Notes under the pieces: model-generated
The model's input: the letters and a program-made list of their open reading frames with translations, nothing else
Database searches by the model: none
Told to the model about the DNA's origin: nothing
Made by a program: the position numbers and the translations under genes
Assembly (NCBI GenBank): GCA_026692865.1
Contig: JAPLNI010000029.1
Coordinates: 1 to 64,000, forward strand
DNA length: 64,000 nucleotides
Direction of reading: 5' to 3'
Source: Planctomycetota bacterium
GTDB lineage: Bacteria > Planctomycetota > Planctomycetia > Pirellulales > Pirellulaceae
In this document: positions 35,249-44,977 of the stretch, one piece after another
Numbering within the stretch: position 1 is the first letter of the stretch
Layout of the letters: each line of letters starts with the position of its first letter

Positions 35249-36163
35249 ATGGCGCATCATCATTTCTTGTTATCGATAACTTTGGCAATCACCCTGACTG
35301 TCGCGGTATCCAAGTCGCACATGGCTTGCGCGGGAGATGACTTTCTTGATTCATTTGACCAGATAAACCCAGATGCAGCCGAGCGTCCTCAGGAACCGGT
35401 CATTAATCTACCTGTGTCATTAGACAACTATCTCCAAGCCTCGAATCCAAGCTCGTTAGCGTCGGCATCGGATGAAGAATCACTCAGCAGAATGATTCGA
35501 TGGTTGGTTCTTAAAAACTTGCCACCAAGCTACGAAGACAATCGAGGATGGGGGAAGCAGAAGGAAATCTACGATGGTTTTCGATTTCGCAACGAAGGGC
35601 TCAAAGTCGAAACCTATCGCAAATACAAAACCGTCAAGCACGGGACTTGGAAACGTTATCACCTGGAATTGGTCGATCCTCAATCCACGTTACAAATTCA
35701 TCTAAAGGATTTGCGAAACCTTTCTAATAATCGCTTTGCATTTCATCTAACCTTGGAGACGCCATTGAAAGTGTTTGGGCGAATTAGCCAATGGCAGCGA
35801 GACGTGCAACTCATCAGCATCTCCACCAACGCATCCGTTGCCGTGCAAGTAGAAATCGACGCTGAATGCAGTGTCCAGATGAACCCACTTGTTTTTCCGC
35901 CCGACATGCAATTCTCACCAACCGTAACTAAGGCGACAGTGCGACTTACCAAAATGGAAGTCGATCGAATCAGTCAAATCCGAGGCGACATCGCCGAGGA
36001 GCTCGGCAAAGGTCTGCGAGGTTTCGTCGATGAATATCTTCGTGAATACGACGACAAGCTAGTCGCTAAGATGAATAAACAGCTCGACAAACAAAAGGAC
36101 AAGCTGCGAGTCTCCACGATCGATTACCTGCCAAAGTTTATTCAGCCGACTTCGTCACCCTGA
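35249..36163 (+). CDS. exported hypothetical protein
   Basis: This 304-residue protein has a signal peptide (MAHHHFLLSITLAITLTVAV, about 1-28). The frame is open to a TTG at 35228, but ATG 35249 gives the better signal. The mature part looks mostly beta-stranded (residues about 100-230), ending in a charged helix (YDDKLVAKMNKQLDKQKDKLR). No named family is recognised; it resembles a planctomycete-conserved hypothetical. It follows the ATPase gene by about 160 bases, so co-transcription is possible but not evident. Confidence 0.7.
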   Translation: MAHHHFLLSITLAITLTVAVSKSHMACAGDDFLDSFDQINPDAAERPQEPVINLPVSLDNYLQASNPSSLASASDEESLSRMIRWLVLKNLPPSYEDNRGWGKQKEIYDGFRFRNEGLKVETYRKYKTVKHGTWKRYHLELVDPQSTLQIHLKDLRNLSNNRFAFHLTLETPLKVFGRISQWQRDVQLISISTNASVAVQVEIDAECSVQMNPLVFPPDMQFSPTVTKATVRLTKMEVDRISQIRGDIAEELGKGLRGFVDEYLREYDDKLVAKMNKQLDKQKDKLRVSTIDYLPKFIQPTSSP

Positions 36164-36481
36164 TGCAGTTAACGCCACAAATTTTGGAGCATGTTAGCGT
36201 CGTGATTTATGTGCTGGCCCGTTTCGATTCAAACTTTGCGGCTTATCACTCTTCTCAGTGCGAGACAAAACGTGCTGGCTAGCACTTTCGAATGCCGGAT
36301 TGTCCGGCTCCTAAGGGATATATCGAGATTAACGATTTTTCTGCTCAAGGTAGGCTTTGGAATCTTTCGATAGAACCGAGTGCGTAAGGTCAACGGCTTC
36401 ATCCAAGGTAGAAATCCCGCTTGGGTAGACCTCGCATTTTGGTCCTCGCATTTTGGTCAATCGGACAGAGGAATCGTGTCA
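36164..36481. other. 318-base spacer with 14-base tandem repeat
   Basis: No gene is seen. CCTCGCATTTTGGT occurs twice head to tail at 36430-36457, 24 bases before the TPR lipoprotein start. An in-frame GTG at 36380 is not accepted as the start because the sequence between lacks a signal peptide. Confidence 0.5.
36430..36457. repeat. tandem 14-base duplication
   Basis: Two exact copies of CCTCGCATTTTGGT lie in the 5' leader of the TPR lipoprotein gene. It is probably slippage; an effect on translation is possible. Confidence 0.85.
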
Positions 36482-37522
36482 ATGAAACATCCATATTATT
36501 TGCTTGCGTTCGGTATCTGCTTTTTCGGGACCACCGTTGGATGCGTTCAGACTCCTGGCGCCCGGACTTCGATTTGGCCAACCAAGCCAGTTGATGACCC
36601 TATAAAGATTGGCAGCACTTCGACAGTTGAGTCGATGGGAACAAAGCTCAGCAAGACTGCGACGGGCGTCAAAGGCCAATTCGCAACGATGGGCACTGCG
36701 ATGACTTCCGCATTCGGTAAGACCAAGACGGCAGTCAAAGGGGCCTTCACGACAACGCCTGCTGACAGTTCTGGCACTGGTGCGACAGTCGACGCAACAA
36801 CACTCACCAACAAGACGCCATCGCTTGGGCCTGAGATGTTCTTAATCCAAGGTCAAATGTATGAGGCACAAGGTCAGTTCGCAAAGGCAACCGACTTTTA
36901 CAGCAAGGCATTAGAGGCGGAACCAAAAAATCTCCCCGCACTGATGGCGATGGCGCGGCTACAAGATCGCCAATCCGACACGGTGAAAGCCGTAGAGTTC
37001 TACAAGAAAGCGATCGAAGTTGCTCCCAACCAAGCCGAACTCTATGCCGAACTAGGTAATGTTTACTCGCGGACTGCACAGCTTTCGCTCGCCAAGGCAG
37101 AGTACATGAAAGCGATCAATCTCGACCCGAAAAGCAAATCGTACCGTTCGAATCTCGCTGGTGTGTTGATCGACGAAGGTCAAGCAGAGCTTGCTGAACA
37201 AGAAATCAGGCAAGTCGAAACGCCAGCGATGGCACAATATCAAATGGCTTATCTTCAAATGACTCGCCAGAATGTCCCAGTCGCTCGTCAGCACCTTAAC
37301 AATGCGTTAGCCATCGACCCAAGCTTAAAGCCCGCTCGGGACATGCTCAACTCCATGGGGGTATCGCAACTTGCAGAGCAGGGTAGCAACTATCTACAGC
37401 AAGCAAATAATTACTACCAACAGGGCGGCCAAGTCATGCAGCAAGTCGGCCATCTCGGCACTAACTTGCAAAGCACATTCGCAACTCCTGCAAGCTATGG
37501 CACACCACAACCTCAGCAGTAG
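36482..37522 (+). CDS. TPR-repeat lipoprotein
   Basis: This 346-residue protein begins with a lipoprotein signal peptide ending TTVGC, with Cys21 lipidated. A Thr/Lys/Gly-rich linker follows, then about four to five tetratricopeptide repeats at residues about 120-290 (QGQFAKATDFYSKALEAEP, DTVKAVEFYKKAIEVAPNQ, QLSLAKAEYMKAINLDPKS, VPVARQHLNNALAIDPS). The tail is Gln/Tyr rich. TPR lipoproteins scaffold envelope complexes; the partner is unknown. The start at ATG 36482 is chosen because it opens the signal peptide. Confidence 0.85.
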   Translation: MKHPYYLLAFGICFFGTTVGCVQTPGARTSIWPTKPVDDPIKIGSTSTVESMGTKLSKTATGVKGQFATMGTAMTSAFGKTKTAVKGAFTTTPADSSGTGATVDATTLTNKTPSLGPEMFLIQGQMYEAQGQFAKATDFYSKALEAEPKNLPALMAMARLQDRQSDTVKAVEFYKKAIEVAPNQAELYAELGNVYSRTAQLSLAKAEYMKAINLDPKSKSYRSNLAGVLIDEGQAELAEQEIRQVETPAMAQYQMAYLQMTRQNVPVARQHLNNALAIDPSLKPARDMLNSMGVSQLAEQGSNYLQQANNYYQQGGQVMQQVGHLGTNLQSTFATPASYGTPQPQQ

Positions 37523-37600
37523 CCTGAGCCGATGGCGCTAGCCACGGGTTTCAATTTTGCCACAATTTGCAAGATAGAGCACCTTAGGCTACGGCTCAGG
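37523..37600 (+). repeat. GAGCCG-type dispersed repeat, copy C
   Basis: It starts one base after the TPR lipoprotein stop. The left end CCTGAGCCGATGGCGCTAGC and right end TAGGCTACGGCTCAGG are inverted repeats. The interior matches copy B. It is the cleanest copy in the window. Confidence 0.85.
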
Positions 37601-37712
37601 AAAAATGTTTAACATCACCCCAACAGTAACCCAAAGCATTAGCATTACACATGCCGCTATGTTAGCTGTTTGGCAAGTAAGTAATCAAATCTCGCATCCA
37701 TGCATGCGTTGA

Positions 37713-40547
37713 TTACTTCTGCGATGGTTCCGATTCGTCAGCCACTTCATCGACCGACTCTTTTGGCACGCGGACGATTGCCGTTAACGTGTCACCTTCG
37801 TCCATGCCCATGATCTTGACGCCTTGGGTGTTTCGACCGATGACGCTCACGTCCTTGGCGGCGACACGCTGAATCTTGCCACGAACGGTCATCATCATCA
37901 GTTCGTCTTCGTCCGTGACAGAAGTGATACCGATGACGCGTCCGTTTCGCTTGGTTGTCTTAATGTCGATCACACCTTTACCACCGCGGCGTTGTGCTCG
38001 ATAACGATTCGATGAAGAAACATCATCAGACTCGTCCGCGGCATCTTCAGTTACTGCCTCCGGTGCATCGTCTTGTATCTCTACATCGATCGCATCAACG
38101 ACGGTTCCGTCTTCGGTGACTTCCTCGTCACTGACTTCTAGATCCTTGCCAGCCAGCTCATCCCCCGGACCGAATGTCGTTCGCTTTCCGTAGCCGAATT
38201 CGCAAGCGGTGAGTAACGTTGCGGAAGGATCTGCGACGACCATTCCAACTACTTCGTCGCCACGCTTGAGCGAAATACCTTTGACACCTGACGTGTTTCG
38301 ACCCATCGATCGGCATTGGCTTTCAGGGAATCGAATCGCCATACCGCCAGCAGTCGCAAGAACCAGCTGATCGTTTGGTTTTGTGATAACCACGTCGACC
38401 AACTCGTCTCCTTCACGAAGCTTGATGGCGATAATGCCACCTTTCTTCGGACGGCTGTACTGCTCTAGGGCGGTCTTCTTGACGACCCCCTTCTTGGTAC
38501 ACATGACAAGGAAGTGGCCCGGTAGATCGAAATCACGAACCGCAACGCAGTCCATGATTTTCTCTTCAGGTGTTAGGTTCAGCAGGTTCACTAGAGCGCG
38601 ACCGCGGCTTTCGCGAGCCAATTGCGGAATCTCGTAAACCTTTTGCCAATAAACTTTTCCTTGGTTGGTAAAGAACAATAGGTAAGCGTGCGTGCTAGCC
38701 ACGAAGAGGTGCTCAACTGGATCTTCCTCTTCCTTTTTGGTTCCGGAAATTCCCTTACCGCCACGCTTTTGCGAGCGATAGGTAGCTGATGAAACTCGTT
38801 TGATATAACCGCGGTGTGAGATGGTAACCACCATCGATTCTTCGGTGATCAAATCTTCGATGTTATAGTTGCCAAGCTCCTCGTCCGAAATCTCCGTGCG
38901 ACGGTCATTTCCGAATCGCCGAGAAATGTCTTCCAGATCCGCCTTAATGATTGCATAGATTTTCGCGGTATCACCCAGGATCTCCAGATAGCCTTCGATC
39001 TCCTCGAGCAACGACGTGTGTTCAGCAACAAGCTTCTCTTGCTCAAGACCTGCTAATTGACCTAGGGTGAGTCGCAAGATCGCATCGGTTTGCACACTGG
39101 TCAGACGATAGATATCCGAAGCGCCGCGCTCGCGAGTAAAATCTGCAAAGCCGCGTTCACCCAATGCCCGCTCCATCATCGACGCGGGGCATTCGACCCC
39201 CATCAATTTTACTTTCGCTTCTTGCTGCGTGCGGCTTTGTCGAATCAACAAGATGATCCGATCGATATCGGCCATTGCCAGTAGCAGCCCCTCCACGACG
39301 TGCTTTCGCTTGCGAGCGCGGCTGAGAAGGAACTGAGTTCGACGTCGAATGACCGTAACGCGATGCCGAATAAACTCTTGAAGGATTTCTTTGATATTCA
39401 GCTCGCGCGGCTTTCCATCCACAAGTGCGAGGAAGATCATCGAAAAGGTATCTTGCAGCGGCGAGAATTGGTAAAGCTGATTCAAGACAATGTCAGCATC
39501 GTGACCTTGTTTGATATCGATCACCATCCGGACAGGTTCTTTTAAGTCGCTTTCATCGCGAATTCCAGAAATACCCTTGATACGATCCGATCGCACCAGC
39601 TCGGCAATCTTTTCGATGACTCGATCACGAAACTGCTGGAATGGAATCTCATGAATGATGATTCGCGAGCGGTTCTTGACTTCTTCGATCGACGCGCGCG
39701 CGCGAAGCACGATGGTCGAACGGCCTGTCATGTACGCTTGACGGATCCCGTAGCGTCCACAAATGATCCCACCAGTGGGAAAATCTGGGCCCGGGATGAT
39801 TTGGCACAGCTCAAGTATCGAAACTTCTGGTTCGTCGATCACACGAATCAAAGCTTCACAGACTTCGCGAAGGTTATGTGGAGGAATGCTGGTCGCCATA
39901 CCGACCGCAATACCTGTTGCGCCGTTGACAAGCAGATTCGGGAACTTCGAAGGAAGCACCACAGGCTCGGTTCGTGCTTCGTCATAGGTCGGTATAAAGT
40001 CGACCGTGTCTAGCTTTAGATCGTCAAGCATCATTGCCGAGGCGGGCGATAGACGCGCTTCGGTGTATCGCATAGCTGCCGCGGGTAGACCCGCGATCGA
40101 CCCGAAGTTCCCTTGCTTGTCAATCAACAGGTGCCGCATGTTCCATTCTTGCGCCATCCGCACAAGCGTTGGGTAGATGACCGCTTCACCGTGTGGGTGA
40201 TAATTACCTGACGTGTCACCGGAGATCTTCGCGCATTTGACTCGTTGAGCACCTGGGGTCAGGTTTAAGTCGTTCATCGCAACCAAGATTCGTCGTTGAG
40301 AAGGCTTCAATCCGTCTCGCACATCTGGAAGAGCACGGCTGACAATAACGCTCATTGCGTACGTCAAGTAGCTATTGCGAAGCTCGTCTTCGATCGGTAG
40401 CTCGATCAGCTTTCCAGCGCCCATGTCGTCCGGGTTGGTCGGCGGCAAATCACCACCAAAGTCGCCTCCTCCTCCCTCGTCACCGCTATCTGAGCCAGGA
40501 GGAAGAATACCGTCGAGATCGTCATCTTCTGGAGGTAAATTAGACAA
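37713..40547 (-). CDS. gyrA: DNA gyrase subunit A
   Basis: This 944-residue GyrA is the DNA-cleaving subunit of gyrase. Catalytic Tyr161 lies in [11 protein letters not shown]. The quinolone region reads [16 protein letters not shown], so the positions equal to E. coli Ser83 and Asp87 are Ala122 and Pro126. The C-terminal pinwheel has a GyrA-box-like QKRGGKG near 593 and a second, QRRGGKG, near 852. They are separated by a long acidic insert (about 798-847). The N-terminus adds about 40 Gly/Asp/Pro-rich residues from a TTG start; the first ATG is at Met42, so the extension is not certain. Confidence 0.95.
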   Translation of the reverse strand: MSNLPPEDDDLDGILPPGSDSGDEGGGGDFGGDLPPTNPDDMGAGKLIELPIEDELRNSYLTYAMSVIVSRALPDVRDGLKPSQRRILVAMNDLNLTPGAQRVKCAKISGDTSGNYHPHGEAVIYPTLVRMAQEWNMRHLLIDKQGNFGSIAGLPAAAMRYTEARLSPASAMMLDDLKLDTVDFIPTYDEARTEPVVLPSKFPNLLVNGATGIAVGMATSIPPHNLREVCEALIRVIDEPEVSILELCQIIPGPDFPTGGIICGRYGIRQAYMTGRSTIVLRARASIEEVKNRSRIIIHEIPFQQFRDRVIEKIAELVRSDRIKGISGIRDESDLKEPVRMVIDIKQGHDADIVLNQLYQFSPLQDTFSMIFLALVDGKPRELNIKEILQEFIRHRVTVIRRRTQFLLSRARKRKHVVEGLLLAMADIDRIILLIRQSRTQQEAKVKLMGVECPASMMERALGERGFADFTRERGASDIYRLTSVQTDAILRLTLGQLAGLEQEKLVAEHTSLLEEIEGYLEILGDTAKIYAIIKADLEDISRRFGNDRRTEISDEELGNYNIEDLITEESMVVTISHRGYIKRVSSATYRSQKRGGKGISGTKKEEEDPVEHLFVASTHAYLLFFTNQGKVYWQKVYEIPQLARESRGRALVNLLNLTPEEKIMDCVAVRDFDLPGHFLVMCTKKGVVKKTALEQYSRPKKGGIIAIKLREGDELVDVVITKPNDQLVLATAGGMAIRFPESQCRSMGRNTSGVKGISLKRGDEVVGMVVADPSATLLTACEFGYGKRTTFGPGDELAGKDLEVSDEEVTEDGTVVDAIDVEIQDDAPEAVTEDAADESDDVSSSNRYRAQRRGGKGVIDIKTTKRNGRVIGITSVTDEDELMMMTVRGKIQRVAAKDVSVIGRNTQGVKIMGMDEGDTLTAIVRVPKESVDEVADESEPSQK

Positions 40548-40748
40548 GTGGGAGACCCTTCAAAACCGAACGAAAAAGCAGACCTTACGAACCCTCAATT
40601 TATAAGCGAAATTCAGCGATTCCACAACCGGGCATCCAACTGGAGACCGAGTTGTAAATCGTTCAAAAACAAGGAGTTACGACACCGAAAGCGGGTGGCG
40701 GATTCGCCAGCACGGGTGTCGAGAAGTGGATTGCCGGTTACAATCTTG

Positions 40749-42080
40749 TTATTGCTCCGTCGCTACCACCCGTCCGTTGATCAAGTTGCGATCGATTCCC
40801 GTAGAAAGTTCCGACCGAGAGTCGCTAGAGATGGACACATTATCACCAAGAACGTGAAACGCGTTGACAACAGGCAAGGCAAAATCGTCCTCTCCGCGAG
40901 GCCCTCGATAATGAATATCGCGGACAATGCTCATGGAGGTCATATTGGGATTTCCACCATGAACTGAAATCACAATCGGTCGCATTGCTGAGGCTTGTGC
41001 ATCGACGAATTGGTCGCTCGTGTCTAGGCACGCGTATAGGTCCCACTCGGCAGAATTCACGAATCGGTTCTTGTGATCGAAGGAGGCAACTAACAATCGC
41101 CCATCCACGACGGCTACAAGCATGCGATTCATATTCGTATCTACATCACCGGATCGTCGGTTATAACAAATTGTTGTGCATATGCGTCGGGCCGGTTGGG
41201 AAGACGGTGCAACAACGCAGTGATGATCACTGAAATTCATATCAACCGACCGCAAGAATCCTCGACTCCAAATTCCGATTGTGATCGCCGGATTGACTGC
41301 TGGAGAGCCCTGAAACTCGAACGCAATTCCTATATCGTGAACGGGTGTAAACTCAAATGGTTCATCTGCGTTGATAGGTAGTTCGTCGAGAATCGGTGAG
41401 GGGGTTCGTTGGATTTGTGCGATTGTTCTTGGCCATAGACTTGTCGACTGATATGCAATAAATGGCGAGCGACCCGTTGATTGGCGAATAAATTCGATTG
41501 CTTCTGGCCAGTCGCTTACATGAATCGCAGATCGAAAAAAATCATAGGCAGATTTTTGGTGGCGATGACCATCGACGAACAAATCACCATCTGTTATCCG
41601 AATCGATTCACCAGGGAATCCAACAAGCCGCTTGATCTGCCGCGGCTTCTCGATTTCCTGCGACTTTAACTGTAACGGCTCGTCATTGAAGACAACTGTT
41701 TCGCCGCGACGCAATTTCGTAGACTCGTTGATGCGGTCGATCAACACCGATTGACCTGGGACTTGATTGAGCGAACCGATCGTTGTGAGAGGCTCGTTGC
41801 AGTGTGGGCATCGAAGCACGGAAACTCGGCGAGCTATTTCTTCGGCGAGTGAGAAAGGACGTTCGCACATGTCGCAGCTACCGTTGACGCGCGGTCCTTG
41901 TAGGGTCGGCTCCATCGAACTGCTTCCGATGATGGCGATCTGCGTAGTTGTCGTTTGGGAGCAACTGCTTAACGACACTACGATCACAAAAAGAAGCCCG
42001 CTTGAACAAAAGTACCGACGAAGCCTTTGGAGTGCTCCGACTCCGGCGGAGCTTTGGGGCGAGCGATGCTGCGAACCCAA
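40749..42080 (-). CDS. S26-family signal-peptidase-like protein with zinc ribbon insert
   Basis: The frame is open from GTG 42230 (493 residues); TTG 42080 is preferred because it gives a hydrophobic leader ending LSSC. The Ser/Lys dyad of signal peptidase I is present: Ser in SSSMEPTL (105 of the long form) and Lys in IKRLVGFPGESI (200). The end has HVLGDNVSISSDSR (box E). Between them sits a four-Cys ribbon (CDMC, CPHC; 119-144), and about 250 residues of unknown sequence lie between the Lys box and box E. Everything upstream of the hydrophobic leader derives from a repeat element, so the native start may be lost. Confidence 0.75.
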   Translation of the reverse strand: MGSQHRSPQSSAGVGALQRLRRYFCSSGLLFVIVVSLSSCSQTTTTQIAIIGSSSMEPTLQGPRVNGSCDMCERPFSLAEEIARRVSVLRCPHCNEPLTTIGSLNQVPGQSVLIDRINESTKLRRGETVVFNDEPLQLKSQEIEKPRQIKRLVGFPGESIRITDGDLFVDGHRHQKSAYDFFRSAIHVSDWPEAIEFIRQSTGRSPFIAYQSTSLWPRTIAQIQRTPSPILDELPINADEPFEFTPVHDIGIAFEFQGSPAVNPAITIGIWSRGFLRSVDMNFSDHHCVVAPSSQPARRICTTICYNRRSGDVDTNMNRMLVAVVDGRLLVASFDHKNRFVNSAEWDLYACLDTSDQFVDAQASAMRPIVISVHGGNPNMTSMSIVRDIHYRGPRGEDDFALPVVNAFHVLGDNVSISSDSRSELSTGIDRNLINGRVVATEQ

Positions 42081-42237
42081 CAATACAGTCTTAGCGAGTA
42101 AATCTTTGCGAACGAGTCTGTTGGTGGAGGGAGCGGTTCTTGTGCCAAAGAATCGCTTGAAGAAATGGTGGAGGGAGCGGTTCTTGTGCCAAAGAATCGC
42201 TTGAAGAAAAGCTGGGACAAGTCGCAGCACTCCAAAG
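42025..42237 (+). mobile_element. 213-base terminal-inverted-repeat element (CTTTGGAGTGC family), complete copy
   Basis: The left end CTTTGGAGTGCT (42025-42036) is the exact inverse of the right end AGCACTCCAAAG (42226-42237). Inside is a 44-base tandem duplication (42122-42165 and 42166-42209). It has no protein of its own, so it is MITE-like, moved in trans if mobile. It overlaps the 5' end of the signal-peptidase-like gene, whose frame stays open through it. No target duplication was confirmed. Confidence 0.85.
42122..42209. repeat. 44-base tandem duplication inside the element
   Basis: Two exact 44-base units (starting TGGTGGAGGGAGCGG) lie head to tail. A third copy of the same 44 bases ends the partial element at 42389. 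Confidence 0.9.
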
Positions 42238-42248
42238 GGGTTGCGGAT

Positions 42249-42389
42249 CTTTGGAGTGCTCCGACTCCGGCGGAGCTTTGGGGCGAGCGATGCTGCGAAC
42301 CCAACAATACAGTCTTAGCGAGTAAATCTTTGCGAACGAGTCTGTTGGTGGAGGGAGCGGTTCTTGTGCCAAAGAATCGCTTGAAGAAA
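42249..42389 (+). mobile_element. partial second copy of the CTTTGGAGTGC element
   Basis: These 141 bases are identical by eye to 42025-42165. The right terminus is missing; the copy stops one base before the stop codon of the E2 gene. The two copies are 11 bases apart in the same orientation, which suggests a tandem duplication or a nested insertion followed by loss. Confidence 0.85.
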
Positions 42390-42390
42390 G

Positions 42391-43647
42391 TTAGACTTCT
42401 AAGAACAAACGAGTTGGATCTTCGATGACCTCTTTGATCGTCTTCAAAAACGTGACAGCTTCTCGACCATCGATGATTCGGTGATCGTAGGTGAGAGCGA
42501 GGTACATCATCGGGCGAATGACGACTTGTCCACTGACTGCTACGGGACGGTCATTGATCGCATGAAGACCAAGAATCGCGCTTTGCGGTGGGTTTACGAT
42601 TGGCGTTGAAAGCATCGATCCATAGACACCGCCGTTACTGATAGTAAACGTGCCACCTTCAAGATCTTGCGGGACCAATTTATTTTCCATCGCTTTGCGA
42701 GAGTAGTCGCCGATCGATCGTTCTACTTCTGCAAACGACATCTTCTCGACGTTTCGCAATACAGGAACAACCAACCCTTTACCGCCACCGATCGCAATTC
42801 CGATGTCACAGTAGTTTTTGTAAACAACGTTGTTGCCACGGATCTCTGCATTCACCGATGGGAATCGTTTGAGTCCCTCACAAGCGGCCTTGGCGAAGAA
42901 AGACATGAACCCAAGCTTGACGCCATGCTTCTCTTGGAAGGCATCTCGATACTTGGTTCGAAGGTTCATGACGGGTTGCATGTCGACTTCGTTGAACGTC
43001 GTGAGCAACGCTGCTGTGTGTTGAGCTTGAACGAGTCGAGTTGCAATCGTGCGACGAATCATGCTCATCGCTTTGACTTCTTCAACGCGATCACCAGTAG
43101 CAGCAGGACTCGACGTCGCAAGAGCGGTCGTTGGGGCGGCGATCGGTTTTGGTACTTCCAAGACAGATGCGGCCATGGGGGCGACTGGTGCTGGCGCAAC
43201 AGGAGCCGCAGCGTGTTGACCAGCGACATGAGCGAGGACGTCTTCCTTGAGCAGTCGTCCACCGGGGCCAGTCGCAGTTACTTGTGCCGCCGACAAATTG
43301 TTATCACCGAGAACTCTTGCGGCGGCCGGCATTACTCGACTGTCAGGACTTGATGAACTGCTCGCAGGTACAGATGGTACTGGTGTGGGGCTTGCGGCAG
43401 TAGCCGGTGCGTCGGCGGGCTCCATCATGCAGATAACGTCGCCAACGGTCGCGAATTCTTCGTTCTTCTTGATAATCTTGGTCAGTACACCCGAAACAGG
43501 AGCAGGAATCTGAACAGATGCCTTCTCGGTTTCCAAGTCGACGAGATCAGTCCCCGCTTGAACAAAATCGCCTTCGTTCTTGAGCCAACGGCTGATTTGA
43601 ACTTCAGCGATGCTTTCGCCGACTGACGGAACAGTGACTTCGATCAT
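42391..43647 (-). CDS. sucB: 2-oxoglutarate dehydrogenase E2, dihydrolipoyl succinyltransferase
   Basis: This 418-residue E2 subunit moves succinyl groups from the lipoyl arm to CoA in the TCA cycle. It has a lipoyl domain with the modified Lys in [10 protein letters not shown] (near 43), an Ala/Pro-rich linker, an E3-binding domain ([12 protein letters not shown] and [13 protein letters not shown], about 106-140), a second linker, and the catalytic domain with [12 protein letters not shown] (near 393). The [20 protein letters not shown] start favours succinyl- over acetyltransferase. No E1 or E3 gene is adjacent. Upstream lies a spacer with a TIR element. Confidence 0.92.
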   Translation of the reverse strand: MIEVTVPSVGESIAEVQISRWLKNEGDFVQAGTDLVDLETEKASVQIPAPVSGVLTKIIKKNEEFATVGDVICMMEPADAPATAASPTPVPSVPASSSSSPDSRVMPAAARVLGDNNLSAAQVTATGPGGRLLKEDVLAHVAGQHAAAPVAPAPVAPMAASVLEVPKPIAAPTTALATSSPAATGDRVEEVKAMSMIRRTIATRLVQAQHTAALLTTFNEVDMQPVMNLRTKYRDAFQEKHGVKLGFMSFFAKAACEGLKRFPSVNAEIRGNNVVYKNYCDIGIAIGGGKGLVVPVLRNVEKMSFAEVERSIGDYSRKAMENKLVPQDLEGGTFTISNGGVYGSMLSTPIVNPPQSAILGLHAINDRPVAVSGQVVIRPMMYLALTYDHRIIDGREAVTFLKTIKEVIEDPTRLFLEV

Positions 43648-43740
43648 GAATGACTCAGAAAACAGTGTAGAGATGTGTACCAGAATTGTTTAACTCAAAG
43701 GATATCCAATCGAAGCCAAAGTGTCATCCGCAGAGTGACT

Positions 43741-43984
43741 TTTTGGAGTGCTCAGACTTGTTGGAGCTTTAGGACTTATCTGTCGGTATGCGTTCTCAAA
43801 GACCAAAGTGAATCGAAAATCGTTCTATCAAGCCACGTCGCTCGCCCAATAGGTGGGCGATGAAGTCTTCGCTAAGGAGATTCTGCAAGTAAGTCTTTGC
43901 GAATAAGTCGTTCGGTGGAGTGAGTAGTGCTCGTGCCTGAGAATTGCTTTAGGAAAAGCTGTGACAAGTCCCAGCACTCCAAAG
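43741..43984 (+). mobile_element. diverged CTTTGGAGTGC element copy
   Basis: The left end TTTTGGAGTGCT (one change) and right end AGCACTCCAAAG (43973-43984) bound a 244-base element. Its right part is clearly related to the 42 kb copies (GTCTTTGCGAATAAGTCG, AAAGCTGTGACAAGTC). It ends one base before the thyA stop codon. It fills most of the 338-base spacer between thyA and the E2 gene; nothing else is seen there. Confidence 0.8.
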
Positions 43985-43985
43985 G

Positions 43986-44783
43986 CTAAACCGCCACCGC
44001 GCCGGCAATATGTGGATGGGGATCGTAGTCCACAAGCTGAAAATCTTCGTACTGAAAATCCAGGACACTTTCGCGTGGCTGAGAGAGTACCAGCCTGGGG
44101 AGCGGACGGGGCTCGCGAGTCAGTTGCAGTCGAGCCTGATCCAGGTGATTTTTGTACAAATGAACATCGCCAAGCGTATGGACGAATTCGCCCGGCTCAA
44201 GGCCGGTTGAAGCAGCCATCATGATTGTGAGCAATGCATATGACGCGATATTAAACGGAACCCCCAAAAACAGATCCGCGCTGCGTTGGTAGAGCTGGCA
44301 ACTCAATCGCCCGTTGGCTACATAAAACTGAAAAAGCAGATGGCAAGGCGGAAGAGCCATTTGAGCCACATCCGCAACATTCCAAGCACTGACAATCAAG
44401 CGACGCGAATCTGGATTGCGTCGAATTTCCTGCTCGACGCTTTTGATTTGATCAATCGTCGATCCGTCAGGACAACTCCATGCCCGCCACTGTTTGCCAT
44501 AAACAGGCCCCAGCTCGCCGTTCTCATCGGCCCACTCATCCCAAATCCGAACCTTATGTTCCTTGAGATATTGAATGTTCGTTTCGCCTCGAAGGAACCA
44601 CAAAAGCTCGACTAAAATGCTCTTAAAGTGCAATTTCTTGGTCGTAATCATCGGAAATCCATCCGCCAGATCAAACCGCATTTGAGCCCCAAATCGACTC
44701 AGCGTTCCCGTCCCGGTTCGGTCCGTTTTTTCGGTCCCGTTTTCGAGGACTTCTCTTAGTAGATCTTCATACGGATTATTCAT
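43986..44783 (-). CDS. thyA: thymidylate synthase
   Basis: This 265-residue ThyA methylates dUMP to dTMP with methylene-tetrahydrofolate. Motifs: [11 protein letters not shown] near 20-30, the folate-site [20 protein letters not shown], catalytic Cys in [12 protein letters not shown] near 147, the dUMP-binding [19 protein letters not shown], and the C-terminal YDPHPHI. The start at ATG 44783 (MNNPYEDLL) matches the family length exactly; the frame extends upstream without homology. Folate-dependent dTMP synthesis coexists with the H4MPT genes seen at 11-13 kb. Confidence 0.96.
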   Translation of the reverse strand: MNNPYEDLLREVLENGTEKTDRTGTGTLSRFGAQMRFDLADGFPMITTKKLHFKSILVELLWFLRGETNIQYLKEHKVRIWDEWADENGELGPVYGKQWRAWSCPDGSTIDQIKSVEQEIRRNPDSRRLIVSAWNVADVAQMALPPCHLLFQFYVANGRLSCQLYQRSADLFLGVPFNIASYALLTIMMAASTGLEPGEFVHTLGDVHLYKNHLDQARLQLTREPRPLPRLVLSQPRESVLDFQYEDFQLVDYDPHPHIAGAVAV

Positions 44784-44977
44784 ACAAACCAATTTAATAA
44801 ATAGCGACCGATCCGTCGAACCCTCAAGAAATAGCGGAAGATCTGATTTCCACGATGTTGAATTGCTAAGAGTCGCGTCGTACTGGTCGGACAAATTATT
44901 CCTTGACAGTCGGTATATCTGTCCTTAGTATCGATCTGAATTACCCACCTTAACACGTCCCCATCCGGAATGCCTCA
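44784..44977. promoter_or_regulatory. divergent intergenic region thyA / PEP-CTERM gene
   Basis: These 194 bases carry the promoters of both divergent genes; no certain hexamers or operators were recognised. Confidence 0.25.

Noticed and set aside
42025-42389. Possible CRISPR-like array
   Set aside because: The repeats are 44 and 141 bases, adjacent or 11 bases apart, with no regular unique spacers; terminal inverted repeats explain them better.
41767-42428. Overlapping plus-strand frames through the 42 kb repeats
   Set aside because: They are open only because the element is repeated; they lack protein motifs and a separate start signal.
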